Counted from the stretch's first letter, positions 8,686 through 17,854 are shown. The stretch: 64,000 nt of DNA from Agaribacter marinus (GCF_030160655.1 NZ_BSOT01000011.1:124001-188000), one strand, 5' to 3'. Translations and numbers: made by a program. The notes: generated from the sequence alone by a model not told the origin.

Positions 8686-9981
8686 ATGGAAATCAGCGGA
8701 TTACTATTGATTAGCGTCTTTTTCATTCTGCTCTTTTTGAATGTGCCGATTTCGTTTTGTATTGGCATTGCAACCTTAGCGGCTATGTTACTTAATATTG
8801 ATTTTGTACCAACGGTAACCACCATCGCTCAACGAATGGCAGGTGGTTTGGATAGTTTCTCGTTGCTCGCTATCCCATTTTTTATTCTGTCTGGTTTATT
8901 AATGGGGCGAGGAGGGGTGGCTAAACGCTTAATTGAATGTGCTATGGCCTTAGTTGGCATGTTACCTGGTGGTTTAGCATTGGTGAATGTATTGTCATGC
9001 GCGTTATTTGGTAGTATTTCTGGATCCGCTGTCGCCGCCACGAGTGCTATCGGAAGTTTTATGATCCCCGAAATGGAGAAAAAAGGCTACGATCGCAGTT
9101 TTTCTGCGGCTGTTACGGTATCTGCGTCGACAACTGGGATGATAATTCCACCGAGCAATATTTTAATTGTTTATGCCATTGCTAGTGGTGGAGTGTCAGT
9201 GTCTGCTTTGTTCGTCGCGGGATATATTCCGGGCTTATTACTCGCTGGATTACTTATGCTGGTTTGTGCTGTTTATGCTAGCCATAAAGGTTATCCGACT
9301 GAGATGCGTTTACCATTGTCGGTGGTTCGTCAAAAGATTATGAGCGCGCTACCCGCATTAGCACTTATATTTATCATTATTGGCGGTATTGTTGGTGGCA
9401 TATTTACTGCAACAGAAGCGGGCGGTATTGCCGTATTGTATTCTTTCATTCTTTCTGTATTAGTTTATAAAGAAGTTAAACTATCTCAGATGCGAGATAT
9501 TTTGCTCAAAGGCGGAGAACTATCCGCCATTGTGCTATTACTCATCGCAGTATCGTCATCTATGTCGTGGATGTTGTCTTTTGAGAACATTCCACAAGCG
9601 ATTAGCGACTCACTGGTGTATTTGAGTGAAAACCCTTTAGTCATTCTGCTAATTATTAATATTGTGTTGTTAGTGGTTGGTGCATTTATGGATATGACAC
9701 CTGCGGTGCTAATATTCACGCCTATCTTTTTACCGATCGCAGAAAGCTTAGGAATGTCGCCTATTCACTTTGGTATTATGATGGTACTAAACCTCTCAAT
9801 AGGACTCTGTACACCGCCTGTTGGCGCAGTATTATTTGTCGGGTGTTCGGTCGCAAAAACGTCAATTCAAAGCATCACAAAACCCATGTTACCGTTATAC
9901 GCAATGATGCTAATTGCGTTAGTGTTGGTTACTTATTTCCCAATGTTGAGCGAGTTTTTACCTGCCTATTTTGGTTTGTGA
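8686..9981 (+). CDS. dctM: TRAP transporter large permease (DctM family)
   Basis: A 431-residue polytopic membrane protein, the expected DctM length, with about 12 hydrophobic segments. Typical DctM stretches are LLAIPFFILSGLLMGRGG, SGSAVAATSAIGSFMIPEM and the ASTTGMIIPPSNILIVYA re-entrant region near the middle, plus GLCTPPVGAVLFVG towards the end. It carries out sodium-coupled import of the solute delivered by DctP. It is the last gene of the plus-strand run and ends one base before the convergent GntR regulator gene; no hairpin terminator is visible between them. Confidence 0.92.
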   Translation: MEISGLLLISVFFILLFLNVPISFCIGIATLAAMLLNIDFVPTVTTIAQRMAGGLDSFSLLAIPFFILSGLLMGRGGVAKRLIECAMALVGMLPGGLALVNVLSCALFGSISGSAVAATSAIGSFMIPEMEKKGYDRSFSAAVTVSASTTGMIIPPSNILIVYAIASGGVSVSALFVAGYIPGLLLAGLLMLVCAVYASHKGYPTEMRLPLSVVRQKIMSALPALALIFIIIGGIVGGIFTATEAGGIAVLYSFILSVLVYKEVKLSQMRDILLKGGELSAIVLLLIAVSSSMSWMLSFENIPQAISDSLVYLSENPLVILLIINIVLLVVGAFMDMTPAVLIFTPIFLPIAESLGMSPIHFGIMMVLNLSIGLCTPPVGAVLFVGCSVAKTSIQSITKPMLPLYAMMLIALVLVTYFPMLSEFLPAYFGL

Positions 9982-9982
9982 C

Positions 9983-10726
9983 TTATTTAGTCGCGTACGT
10001 TTCGACCAACAGCGAATGTCGGTCTCTACTGTTACCGAGGTGAGCGCCAGCTGCTTTTTTAGCTGCTTTAACATCTTGTTTTTTTATAGCGTCGGCTATG
10101 CTTGTGTGTTCATTACAAATTTTGTCATAAAATTCTTTTTGCGCAAATACATCATTATGCTTCGTGATGAGTTCTCTCGCAGGGATAACCCCAGAACCTA
10201 TGAATTCAATAAAACGGGTGAAGTAGTGATTTCCTGAGGCGTTAGCGATTGCCAAATGAAAATCAAAGTCTTCTTTTTGCCCATCTAAGCCTGCTTTTAG
10301 TTTAGTATCGACGGCTTTAAGTGCACGTTCAATTTCTTTCATTTGAGTTTCGGAGCGATTAGCGGCAGCCATACCGGCCATCTCTATTTCGACCGCCATA
10401 CGCAACTCCAAAATTTTAATTGCATCATGAATACAACTAAATTCCTTCTCATCGATTGAAAACAACTTGTTGTTCACGCGTTCTGCAACAAACACACCAA
10501 CACCTTGACGGCTTACAACCAGACCCTCAGCTTGCAGTACGGCAATCGATTCGCGCACAACCGTGCGACTTACGCCAGCAGCTTCTTCGATATCTTTTGA
10601 AGAAGGTAGTTTATCACCTGCATTTAAGTTGCCGTCGAGAATTTGAGCGCGAAGCGAGTCGGCAAGGTCCTTTGTCAGGCTGCGAGACTTTTGCATGTTA
10701 CCGATGTTTAATTGAATATTACTCAA
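9983..10726 (-). CDS. GntR family transcriptional regulator, FadR/FCD subfamily
   Basis: A 247-residue cytoplasmic regulator. Residues about 13-80 form the winged helix of the GntR family (LADSLRAQILDGNLNAGDKLPS, then GVSRTVVRESIAVLQAEGLV). The rest is an FCD ligand domain with the metal/ligand pattern DFDFHLAIA and the C-terminal H...AI...D...A...AAGAHL helices. FadR-type proteins near uronate genes usually sense uronate breakdown products and repress until induced. It is the local candidate for binding TTGTATGATAA. The start is TTG 10726, preceded by TAGGA at 6 bases; ATG 10696 is an alternative. A weaker operator-like word (CTGTATCATAG, 10753-10763) lies just upstream, which could allow autoregulation. 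Confidence 0.9.
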   Translation of the reverse strand: MSNIQLNIGNMQKSRSLTKDLADSLRAQILDGNLNAGDKLPSSKDIEEAAGVSRTVVRESIAVLQAEGLVVSRQGVGVFVAERVNNKLFSIDEKEFSCIHDAIKILELRMAVEIEMAGMAAANRSETQMKEIERALKAVDTKLKAGLDGQKEDFDFHLAIANASGNHYFTRFIEFIGSGVIPARELITKHNDVFAQKEFYDKICNEHTSIADAIKKQDVKAAKKAAGAHLGNSRDRHSLLVETYATK

Positions 10727-10826
10727 ATCGAATCCTACCCTTATTTCGTCTTCTGTATCATAGCCTTAACTGGCGTGTGGTTCAATTCCCCACATTATGC
10801 CGTAAATAGCGTGACCATGTGCGGTT

Positions 10827-12449
10827 TCACACCGATTGCAGGCCAAATAGTTTGATTTTGTATAGTAATTCCGTGTTTGACGGCAATACGTGTAACAATT
10901 TTTCTTTATTCAATCGTACATGTTGGATGTAGTTGAGAGTATTTTCGCAATCCATCTTTTTTATCACTTTCATTTTGTTGTTAATTTTTGCATTGGGTAA
11001 GCAATCCATACCCAACAGGATGTATAAATAATTAATGCGGTAAAATACATCATGACGGCTTGTAAAGTCGTAATCACTAGGTAAGCGGGAATGCCACAAG
11101 GACAGTCGATCTGCTAAGGTCTCAGGGATTGATGATTGGCTACGGTTGTCGCACCAAAAAGACTCACTTCTGTCAGATAAAACGTAGTGGATCTTAATAA
11201 AGTCAATGATGCTCGCCCATTGATGGGATACAATTTGGTTTAATTTTCTGGCGGCAGCCGGCATAGAGGATTTATGTCGCGGTATAATTGCTGCAAGGGC
11301 TTTGGCTACATCGTCAATCATCATAATACCGGTTGCTTCGAGGGGTTCAACAAAACCTTGAGATAAACCAATGCCTACGCAATTTTTTGACCAAGCCAGT
11401 TCTCTATAACCTACTTTAAAATCTACTTGTCTAAAAGTAAGATCGTCAATTGCATCGTTAGCTAAATAATCCCGTAATTGGGTTTCAACTTTTTCGGCTG
11501 TTGTATGTTTGGAAGAAAATACATATCCAACACCTCGCCTATTTGAGAGAGCAATATCCCATATCCAACCTGCGTCTTGTGCTGTCGCCTTAGTTGAGCT
11601 AGCTACTGTCACATTGTTGTTCACATAAGGGGAGCTGGATTGACGGTGTTCTTCCGGGTGATGTCCTTTGTAGTGAATTTGCGTTGTTAACGCACTGTCG
11701 GTAAAAAGCACATCTTGTTTGTCAATGAACTTGGTACAAAGTGCTTTGCCTAGCAATAAACTTTTAAACCCAGTACAGTCAACAAATAGATCGGCACTGA
11801 CACCTTCTCCGGTATCAAGGCGCAACTCTCCAATATTTCCATCGCTGCAAAGCGTTACATCGACAAGTTCCGCTTCTATATGTTTTACATTAAACGTCTT
11901 GCATGCATGGTCTTTTAGTAGTTTTGCTAAACGCAATGCATCAAAGTGAAAAGCGTAGCCAGATACCCCCTTGTATTCTGGCATCGTAATGACTTTTGGT
12001 GCCAAGTTATTATCGCAAATCGCCCCTTGAGCAGATATAACGTCGACAAACGATGAATTTGTTCCTGAGTGTTTCCAATATTCAATAAGCTCGTCTAAAT
12101 CACAGGCAGGTTTTTCGAATATATGGTGATAGCGATGTAAGGCTTTACTATCATTCTGAGTTGTACTTTTCCAATTAATGAACTCAACACTTTGCTTGTG
12201 GCTTGCGTAAGCTTCTCTAATTAAATCAGTTTCGCTAATGCCAAGTGCCTTTAAGCTTTCAGCGACACTTGGCACGCTCCCTTCGCCCACGCCTATAGTG
12301 GGAATGTTTGGAGACTCTATGACAGTTATATTGCAATGAGGCTGGTTTTTGGCTAGGTGACAAGCACTTAACCAACCGGCGGTGCCGCCACCAACAATGA
12401 CAATATTGTCGATATAATTGTGATCGGTCATATTGGCGTCCAAAGTCAT
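10827..12449 (-). CDS. Tryptophan-halogenase-like flavoprotein
   Basis: A 540-residue soluble FAD-dependent protein of the tryptophan halogenase family. The FAD-binding GGGTAGW box lies near residue 20, followed by IGVGEGSVPSV. The segment SHKQSVEFINW holds the lysine equivalent to the catalytic Lys of true halogenases. The family WxWxIP motif appears as WIWDIA, with Ala in place of Pro. Relatives beside TonB receptors and SapC are common in polysaccharide loci of Alteromonadales and Xanthomonadales, where halogenation has not been shown to my knowledge. Its ATG overlaps the SapC stop by 4 bases (ATGA), so the two are translationally coupled. The real substrate is unknown. Confidence 0.88.
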   Translation of the reverse strand: MTLDANMTDHNYIDNIVIVGGGTAGWLSACHLAKNQPHCNITVIESPNIPTIGVGEGSVPSVAESLKALGISETDLIREAYASHKQSVEFINWKSTTQNDSKALHRYHHIFEKPACDLDELIEYWKHSGTNSSFVDVISAQGAICDNNLAPKVITMPEYKGVSGYAFHFDALRLAKLLKDHACKTFNVKHIEAELVDVTLCSDGNIGELRLDTGEGVSADLFVDCTGFKSLLLGKALCTKFIDKQDVLFTDSALTTQIHYKGHHPEEHRQSSSPYVNNNVTVASSTKATAQDAGWIWDIALSNRRGVGYVFSSKHTTAEKVETQLRDYLANDAIDDLTFRQVDFKVGYRELAWSKNCVGIGLSQGFVEPLEATGIMMIDDVAKALAAIIPRHKSSMPAAARKLNQIVSHQWASIIDFIKIHYVLSDRSESFWCDNRSQSSIPETLADRLSLWHSRLPSDYDFTSRHDVFYRINYLYILLGMDCLPNAKINNKMKVIKKMDCENTLNYIQHVRLNKEKLLHVLPSNTELLYKIKLFGLQSV

Positions 12450-13189
12450 ACTTTGGCGGCTTTCTTAGCTAGCGATAAAGCATGGTTTAGGGAAATAAAG
12501 TGCGAATATATTGCGCTTAAGTAGTCTTGTTCTCTAAGTTTGATGAATTGTTCGTGACTCAATTGACTGAATTTTTCTTCATTAATCAAAAACAATCCTT
12601 CGACATCTATTTTTTTACCTAAGACATCCACCGTTAGTTTGTTTGGTGCGAGAAGTCCCAAAGTCGCTATCGTTTGCAAAAACATATCTGTGTGATGACT
12701 AGCGTGAAGATATTGAATTAAGTTATTTTTTATATTTTTAAGGAAAGATGTTTCGTGACCTGCATCACTAAATAAGCGCTCGCCTTTTGGTGATGTAAAT
12801 TGCGTCAATGAGGCATCGAAAGACAGGTCAAAATCGTCATTGCTATTTGAGGAGGCTTGTCCAGGCGAATTTACCATCGATTTGTGCAATTTAAAGTGCT
12901 GGTTACGCACTGCTTTGGGCATATAGTTTGATGTCCATTTTTCAGCTGTAACAGATAAATTTTGTTCCGGCATTAATCCATACAACGCAGCAGCTTTAAA
13001 TCGTCCAGAGGTATTGTCTTTTACAAAGATGATAGGGTTTTCACCCGCAATTGCGCCAAATTCAGGTAATACGATAGGTAAAATTTGTTCAGACGCCAGA
13101 CTATAAAAATCAATTTCAGGCGAATAGCTAATCTCTTTATGGATATTGCTATTTAACAGTACGTGTTTATTTTCTATGGTGATGTCCAT
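12446..13189 (-). CDS. SapC family protein
   Basis: A 247-residue protein of the SapC family, recognisable from the IVLPEFGAIAGENPIIFVKD segment, then KAAALYGLMPEQNL and the long C-terminal helical part. No signal peptide is seen. SapC-like proteins occur as fixed neighbours of TonB-dependent receptors and halogenase-like flavoproteins; their name comes from S-layer proteins and the function here is unknown. GGGAG lies at good spacing before ATG 13189. It follows the GH105 gene by 50 bases and overlaps the halogenase-like gene by 4 bases. Confidence 0.85.
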   Translation of the reverse strand: MDITIENKHVLLNSNIHKEISYSPEIDFYSLASEQILPIVLPEFGAIAGENPIIFVKDNTSGRFKAAALYGLMPEQNLSVTAEKWTSNYMPKAVRNQHFKLHKSMVNSPGQASSNSNDDFDLSFDASLTQFTSPKGERLFSDAGHETSFLKNIKNNLIQYLHASHHTDMFLQTIATLGLLAPNKLTVDVLGKKIDVEGLFLINEEKFSQLSHEQFIKLREQDYLSAIYSHFISLNHALSLAKKAAKV

Positions 13190-13239
13190 AAATTTCTCCC
13201 ATTGCGTCCTTGCACTTTTTTTTCCGTGTCGTCGTTATG

Positions 13240-14496
13240 TTATTTTTCCGCTAGTTTGTATAACTCGGTTCCCGTTAATAAAAAGGCACCCACCGCATAC
13301 ATTTGCGTGTCATCTTTAGATACTTTGTCAGGTGAGTGTCCTATTTGTTGAACCCACCCTAGTTTGCCATCAGGTTGAACGGCATCATTGAGTGCGTTCC
13401 AAGCGTTAAGCACTACCGGCATAAATGTGTCTTTATCAAGAATGCCTTGATTGATACCCGATGCGAAAGCAAAAGCCATCAATGCTGTGCCACTAGTTTC
13501 TTTAAACGGCTGACGGTCGGGGGCTAAAACGGAAGGGCGCCATAAGCCATCACTTTGCTGCGCGCCAGCAAGCCGAGTCATCATTTTGCTAAATATATCT
13601 TCATACCCTGCACGTTGCGGATGATCCTTCGGAAAATGCTCAAGTATTCTTGCCAAACCAGCAGCTACCCAACCCACGCCTCTTGCCCAAATCACTTTTT
13701 CACCATTAGGTTCGCGTTTATCAAAAAAGCGAGTATCTCTAAAAAACAAGTGATCTTCCTTATCCCAAAGTAAATCTACTGTTGCCCAAAACTCTTTGTT
13801 TGAAAAATCAAGGTAGCGATTATCACCAGTGACTTTAGCGAGATGTGTCCAAACCGGCGGCCCCATAAACAGCGCATCTGCCCAGCACCATCTGTTTTTA
13901 CACGGGCGGTAAGGAAACTTTCGTTGACCAAAGTGTTCAACGAATTGTTTGTCGGTAACATTCGATTTTTGTGTGATTTCTTCAAACGTTAAATTGACGG
14001 TAGGTGGGCTCAGCAGAGTAATGTCAAACACTACTTTTAGCGGCGTAATAATTTCTTCTTTCTTGTATTTATCATATAAGTCTAAGTATAATTGGCCAAT
14101 CGCATAATCATCCGCGTTATAGATGCGTGGACCGAACAAGTATCGTCCGTTTTTGGCAATATCGAACAGCGTTTTATAGTAGCTTTCATCGCCTTTTTCG
14201 CTGGCCAGTTCGGCCATTTGCGCCATACCGACGAACAATGCAGCATATACCCATCCTTGTGGGTGGCTTCCTTCATTAGCTGGTGACATATGGGCGTCTT
14301 TTTCGTACCCTTCAAAAACATATGTGTCTGTATTCAGTCGTTCAAGTTGCCATTTAGACACTTTTTCAAGCGTTTTATAAATACACTGTTTTTCTATTTC
14401 TTTACATGTTGTGCGATCATCAGCGATACCCATAAATGTCGCCGATAGCGTGAGAACACCTGTAAATAATTGAATTAATTTAATTTTGTAGTGCAT
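13240..14496 (-). CDS. Glycoside hydrolase family 105 (unsaturated uronyl hydrolase)
   Basis: A 418-residue enzyme of the (alpha/alpha)6 GH88/GH105 group, with an N-terminal signal peptide ending near FMGIADD, so probably periplasmic. It removes the unsaturated 4,5-uronic acid from the non-reducing end of lyase-made oligosaccharides. Diagnostic segments are NEGSHPQGWVYAALF, the NADDYAIGQLYLDLY block holding a catalytic Asp, the CWADALFMGPPVW block with the second conserved Asp, and WARGVGWVAAGLARIL. Product release feeds KduI directly. The start is ATG 14496 with GGGAG 5 bases upstream; a TTG 12 bases earlier is less likely. A hairpin separates it from the TonB receptor gene upstream. Confidence 0.92.
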   Translation of the reverse strand: MHYKIKLIQLFTGVLTLSATFMGIADDRTTCKEIEKQCIYKTLEKVSKWQLERLNTDTYVFEGYEKDAHMSPANEGSHPQGWVYAALFVGMAQMAELASEKGDESYYKTLFDIAKNGRYLFGPRIYNADDYAIGQLYLDLYDKYKKEEIITPLKVVFDITLLSPPTVNLTFEEITQKSNVTDKQFVEHFGQRKFPYRPCKNRWCWADALFMGPPVWTHLAKVTGDNRYLDFSNKEFWATVDLLWDKEDHLFFRDTRFFDKREPNGEKVIWARGVGWVAAGLARILEHFPKDHPQRAGYEDIFSKMMTRLAGAQQSDGLWRPSVLAPDRQPFKETSGTALMAFAFASGINQGILDKDTFMPVVLNAWNALNDAVQPDGKLGWVQQIGHSPDKVSKDDTQMYAVGAFLLTGTELYKLAEK

Positions 14497-14563
14497 TTTA
14501 TCTCCCAATCAATTTGCATACAGATGTGATAAACCGTTGTTACTCATATATTTTGCAGTGAAG

Positions 14564-14592
14564 AAGTACCACCATACGTGATGATGGTACTT
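14564..14592 (-). terminator. Intercistronic hairpin between TonB receptor and GH105 genes
   Basis: AAGTACCACCA and TGATGGTACTT pair over 11 positions with a 7-base loop and one G-U pair. It lies 22 bases after the receptor stop and about 70 bases before the GH105 start, all on the minus strand, with no T run after it. It is more likely a partial stop or an mRNA 3'-end protector that lets the receptor be made in excess over downstream genes than a full terminator. Confidence 0.55.
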
Positions 14593-14614
14593 AAATCTAT
14601 TTGTTAATTAAATG

Positions 14615-17599
14615 TTAGAATGACGCTCTGACGCCTAACGAGAATCTAGCGCCAGTATCTTCATATGACAAGAACCTTGAGGTGAAGGTGCTATATTGTC
14701 TGCGATCTTCATCAGTCAAATTCACGGCTTCAACAAATACGCTAATGTTCTCATTTATGTCATAGCTTGCAGAGGCATCAAACTGTCCATAAGCTTCAGT
14801 TTGTACCGGTTGACGATTACGTGAACACGTTGCGCAGTTAACATAATCACTTCGCCAGTTGTAAGCCAATCGCGCTTGAAATGGGCCACTTTCGTAGAAG
14901 CCAATTAAGTTAACTGAATCTTTTGAAAGTCCAGCAAGTGCGCCTGGCGTAACTTCTCCCGGTGTTGCTGCAGATGAGCTATCCATATAGGTGTAGTTTG
15001 CTTGCAAACCAAAGCCATTGTCAAAAGCGTGTAGTACCGCTAGTTCAATACCTTTAGCATCTGAGTCTTCGATGTTAATGGGCAGTGTTTCTTCAAAAGT
15101 AAAGTCTTGATTACCGGTGTTTACGCCGTCAATAAAGTATGGAATCGACAAGACAGTAGTTTGACTACCAGTCGCAATCCAGTCCTTTATCGATTTGTCG
15201 AAGTAAGCCAGTGTTACTGCGCTGTCGTCTGAATAATACCATTCTAAAGAGGCATCAATATTGGTTGAAAGGTAAGGACGTAAGTTAATGTTTTGACCAT
15301 TTATTGTGCCGTCAAAGCTAATATTACCGTCCTGCTCTCGTGTTAAGCGACCAGAGAAGTTCTTGGTTGGACGCAAGCTCGAAAGCTGAGGGCGTGTGAG
15401 TGTTTTTGAATACCCTAAGCGCAGAAGAATGTCATCGCCAATTTCATAACGAAAGTTAGCACTAGGCAGCACTTTGTTGTAGTCACTGGTATCGCTAACG
15501 TTTTGGCCGGATGCTGATGTCAAGCTACCGCCACCACCAGCACTGTCAAAGTCAATTTGACTAACAATACTGCCGCTGCCAAAGGATTCCGTTTCAGTTG
15601 TAATGTAGCGAGCACCGATGTTACCAGACCAACTGTCACCTTCTAAATTTGCTTGTAAATAGAACGCTTGGGTTTGTTCGTTTACTCGCCACGATTTATC
15701 GGCTCTAGGGACAGGTGCAAATATACCCAATGGGTTTCCTGCGGTGCGTTCGTCAGTGAATGCTTGTGCGTCTTCTAGTTTTTGTAACGCGGTAGCTCTT
15801 GCTGCTTCAGCCGCTGCCTCTGCTTCTGCTCGCGATCCGTAGAGCAAACTACCATCTCTCGCCGTCGCGCCATTTTCATAATTATGAATTACTTGATCGT
15901 AAAACCCTTGTACCTGATCTTTTACTCCACTGTTTGGATTTGAGAAAAAGTCAACGAGGTCTTGCACATCATAGGCTAACCAATTATCTACTAGCCCCCC
16001 CTGATCTGATAAGAAGCCTCCTCGCGGTGATACTTCAGACAATATGCTTGCAGGTGCGTTGTAGTGGAAGCCACTAAATGCTCTTACTATTAAGCCAAAC
16101 GGGTTTTCACCATTTGATGCGATTTTTTCTCTATCAGAGTAGTAAAGCCCTGTATCTACTGATGCTAAAGGCCCCATATCATCAAATGAATAACTCGCAT
16201 CTAGCCTAAATTCGAAGACGTCATCGTCTCTATCGTCTTTAGTAAATTGAACGTTGTTGGCGTAGTAATTTGTGGGTAATCCAACGAAATCAATTTCTTC
16301 GCCTTCCCATTTAAAGGCTTCGTCACTTAGCGCAAAGTTTGTAGGTACCTGAGTAGGGTTGGCTAAGGTGACTCTAGAGTTATTGCCAGAGCGGGCGCTC
16401 GTCGTAGATTTATGAATGTCAAAGTCAAGCTCTAAATTATCGCTAGCTTGCCATTTTGCGTTAAAGCCGACGACTGTGGTTTCTACATCGCGGCTGTCAG
16501 ATACTTGACTGGAGCTGTTCCATTGCCCTGTGCCTAACGCTCGACCTGCAACCTCTGGCCCTTGCCCTCCGTTATCCCAAAGTTGATACACACCTTGTGA
16601 CACGAGCGGTTTGGGTACACGAGTGAATGAACGGACAGTATCATTTTCGTCAATAACAGCATTGTAAAGTGGGTTGGAGAACCAACGTGACAAGTTCGCT
16701 TCGTTGTCCTTAACTTCAAGTGCTGAATAAATCAAATCAGCGGTTAATACTAAGTTGTCTGAAGGTGCCCATTGCGCAGTAATCGTTGAACCAATGCGCT
16801 CTCTATCTTGTGTAGTTAAGCTTTGTACGGCAGATTGCGGGCGCCATACGGGGTCTGATACTGTTGGATTAGCTGCATTTGGATCATTTGACGTTATCAC
16901 TGTGTCACGTCTATATCCACCTACACTGATTCGGTCAGCTCTCGCGTCACGTTGCTGATATGCGAAGGTAGCCAAAATACCAAACTTATCATCAAAGTTT
17001 TTTCCAACGAGTGCAGAGAGAGAAGGGTTAGTTTTTCCAACTAAAGAGTCGTACACACCTTTAATGCTACCTGCAGCAGTCACATCTTCAAGATCTAATG
17101 GTTTAGCAGTTTTTACATTAACCAAACCACCAATACTACCTTCAACACGCGATGCTTCGGCGGTTTTATATACATCTGCACCACTTATCAATTCTGATGC
17201 TAAAAGGTCGAAAGAAAAGGCTCTACCACCGTTGTCGGTGGGCACTACGCGATTATTCAATGTAACGGTGTTAAATTCTGGACCGAAACCACGTATTGAT
17301 ACCGTAGTGCCTTCTCCCGCACTTCTGTCTATTGTAACGCCTGTAATCCGTTGCAATGATTCTGCAACGTTTTGATCCGGAAATTTACCAATGTCTTCGG
17401 CTGAAATACCGTCTACAACAGAAGAATCAAAGCGCTTGTTGTTCAATGATTGAACTAAACTTCCTTTGATCCCTTTAATTTCAATGACCTCTGTTTTGTC
17501 ATTGGTTTGGGCAATTGCATTGAAGCTCATAGGCGCCATTACGGCTATAAGTGCCAGTGCAAGTTTATTCACTTTAAATTGTTGTGTATTTTTCGTCAT
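14615..17599 (-). CDS. TonB-dependent receptor (carbohydrate type)
   Basis: A 994-residue outer-membrane receptor with a signal peptide (cleavage after FNAIAQ). The plug domain runs from about residue 45: VVDGISAEDIGKFPDQNVAE, then LQRITGVTIDRSAGEGTTVSIRGFGP and GGLVNVKTAKP. The barrel ends in the aromatic C-terminus SLGVRASF needed for barrel assembly. There is no N-terminal signalling extension, so it is a plain transporter. An Ala/Glu-rich helical insert (around residues 590-615) lies in an extracellular loop. It probably imports oligosaccharides of the locus substrate. The 255-base region before it contains an inverted repeat with the candidate operator. Downstream GH105, SapC and halogenase-like genes follow in the same direction. 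Confidence 0.93.
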   Translation of the reverse strand: MTKNTQQFKVNKLALALIAVMAPMSFNAIAQTNDKTEVIEIKGIKGSLVQSLNNKRFDSSVVDGISAEDIGKFPDQNVAESLQRITGVTIDRSAGEGTTVSIRGFGPEFNTVTLNNRVVPTDNGGRAFSFDLLASELISGADVYKTAEASRVEGSIGGLVNVKTAKPLDLEDVTAAGSIKGVYDSLVGKTNPSLSALVGKNFDDKFGILATFAYQQRDARADRISVGGYRRDTVITSNDPNAANPTVSDPVWRPQSAVQSLTTQDRERIGSTITAQWAPSDNLVLTADLIYSALEVKDNEANLSRWFSNPLYNAVIDENDTVRSFTRVPKPLVSQGVYQLWDNGGQGPEVAGRALGTGQWNSSSQVSDSRDVETTVVGFNAKWQASDNLELDFDIHKSTTSARSGNNSRVTLANPTQVPTNFALSDEAFKWEGEEIDFVGLPTNYYANNVQFTKDDRDDDVFEFRLDASYSFDDMGPLASVDTGLYYSDREKIASNGENPFGLIVRAFSGFHYNAPASILSEVSPRGGFLSDQGGLVDNWLAYDVQDLVDFFSNPNSGVKDQVQGFYDQVIHNYENGATARDGSLLYGSRAEAEAAAEAARATALQKLEDAQAFTDERTAGNPLGIFAPVPRADKSWRVNEQTQAFYLQANLEGDSWSGNIGARYITTETESFGSGSIVSQIDFDSAGGGGSLTSASGQNVSDTSDYNKVLPSANFRYEIGDDILLRLGYSKTLTRPQLSSLRPTKNFSGRLTREQDGNISFDGTINGQNINLRPYLSTNIDASLEWYYSDDSAVTLAYFDKSIKDWIATGSQTTVLSIPYFIDGVNTGNQDFTFEETLPINIEDSDAKGIELAVLHAFDNGFGLQANYTYMDSSSAATPGEVTPGALAGLSKDSVNLIGFYESGPFQARLAYNWRSDYVNCATCSRNRQPVQTEAYGQFDASASYDINENISVFVEAVNLTDEDRRQYSTFTSRFLSYEDTGARFSLGVRASF

Positions 17600-17667
17600 A
17601 TCAATACGTCCCTATCACGTTGAGTTGTGCAAATAAATAACATCAAGTTAACATAATGATATCTTGT

Positions 17668-17690
17668 AATATGTTATCATACAACATATT
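17668..17690. promoter_or_regulatory. Inverted repeat upstream of TonB receptor gene
   Basis: AATATGTT and AACATATT are perfect 8-base arms around a 7-base centre. TTATCATACAA (17674-17684), the reverse complement of the word at 5050, lies inside it. It begins about 70 bases before the receptor start, where a repressor would act. Binding by the GntR protein of the locus is inferred. Confidence 0.5.
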
Positions 17691-17797
17691 TGTAAAGCAT
17701 TTGTTTACAAGATGTTTCAATAGCTATTGGGTTGATTTTTATACTATTTAAAACAATGATTTAAGGCGTGTTATGATATTTTGTTATCTTGAGGTCG

Positions 17798-17834
17798 TGG
17801 CGCAAATCAGCATGTGAATACGTGATTTGCGCCA
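17798..17834 (-). terminator. Hairpin after tolC
   Basis: TGGCGCAAATCA and TGATTTGCGCCA form a perfect 12-base-pair stem with a 13-base loop, starting 20 bases after the tolC stop on the minus strand. There is no T run, so it may act through Rho or as a 3'-end stabiliser rather than as a classical intrinsic terminator. Confidence 0.6.
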
Positions 17835-17854
17835 GAAATATCAGAATTAACTGT

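Noticed and set aside
10827-12449. True tryptophan halogenase linked to natural-product synthesis
   Set aside because: No biosynthetic genes are nearby, the WxWxIP motif is altered, and the neighbours are glycan-uptake genes. The halogenase name reflects fold only.
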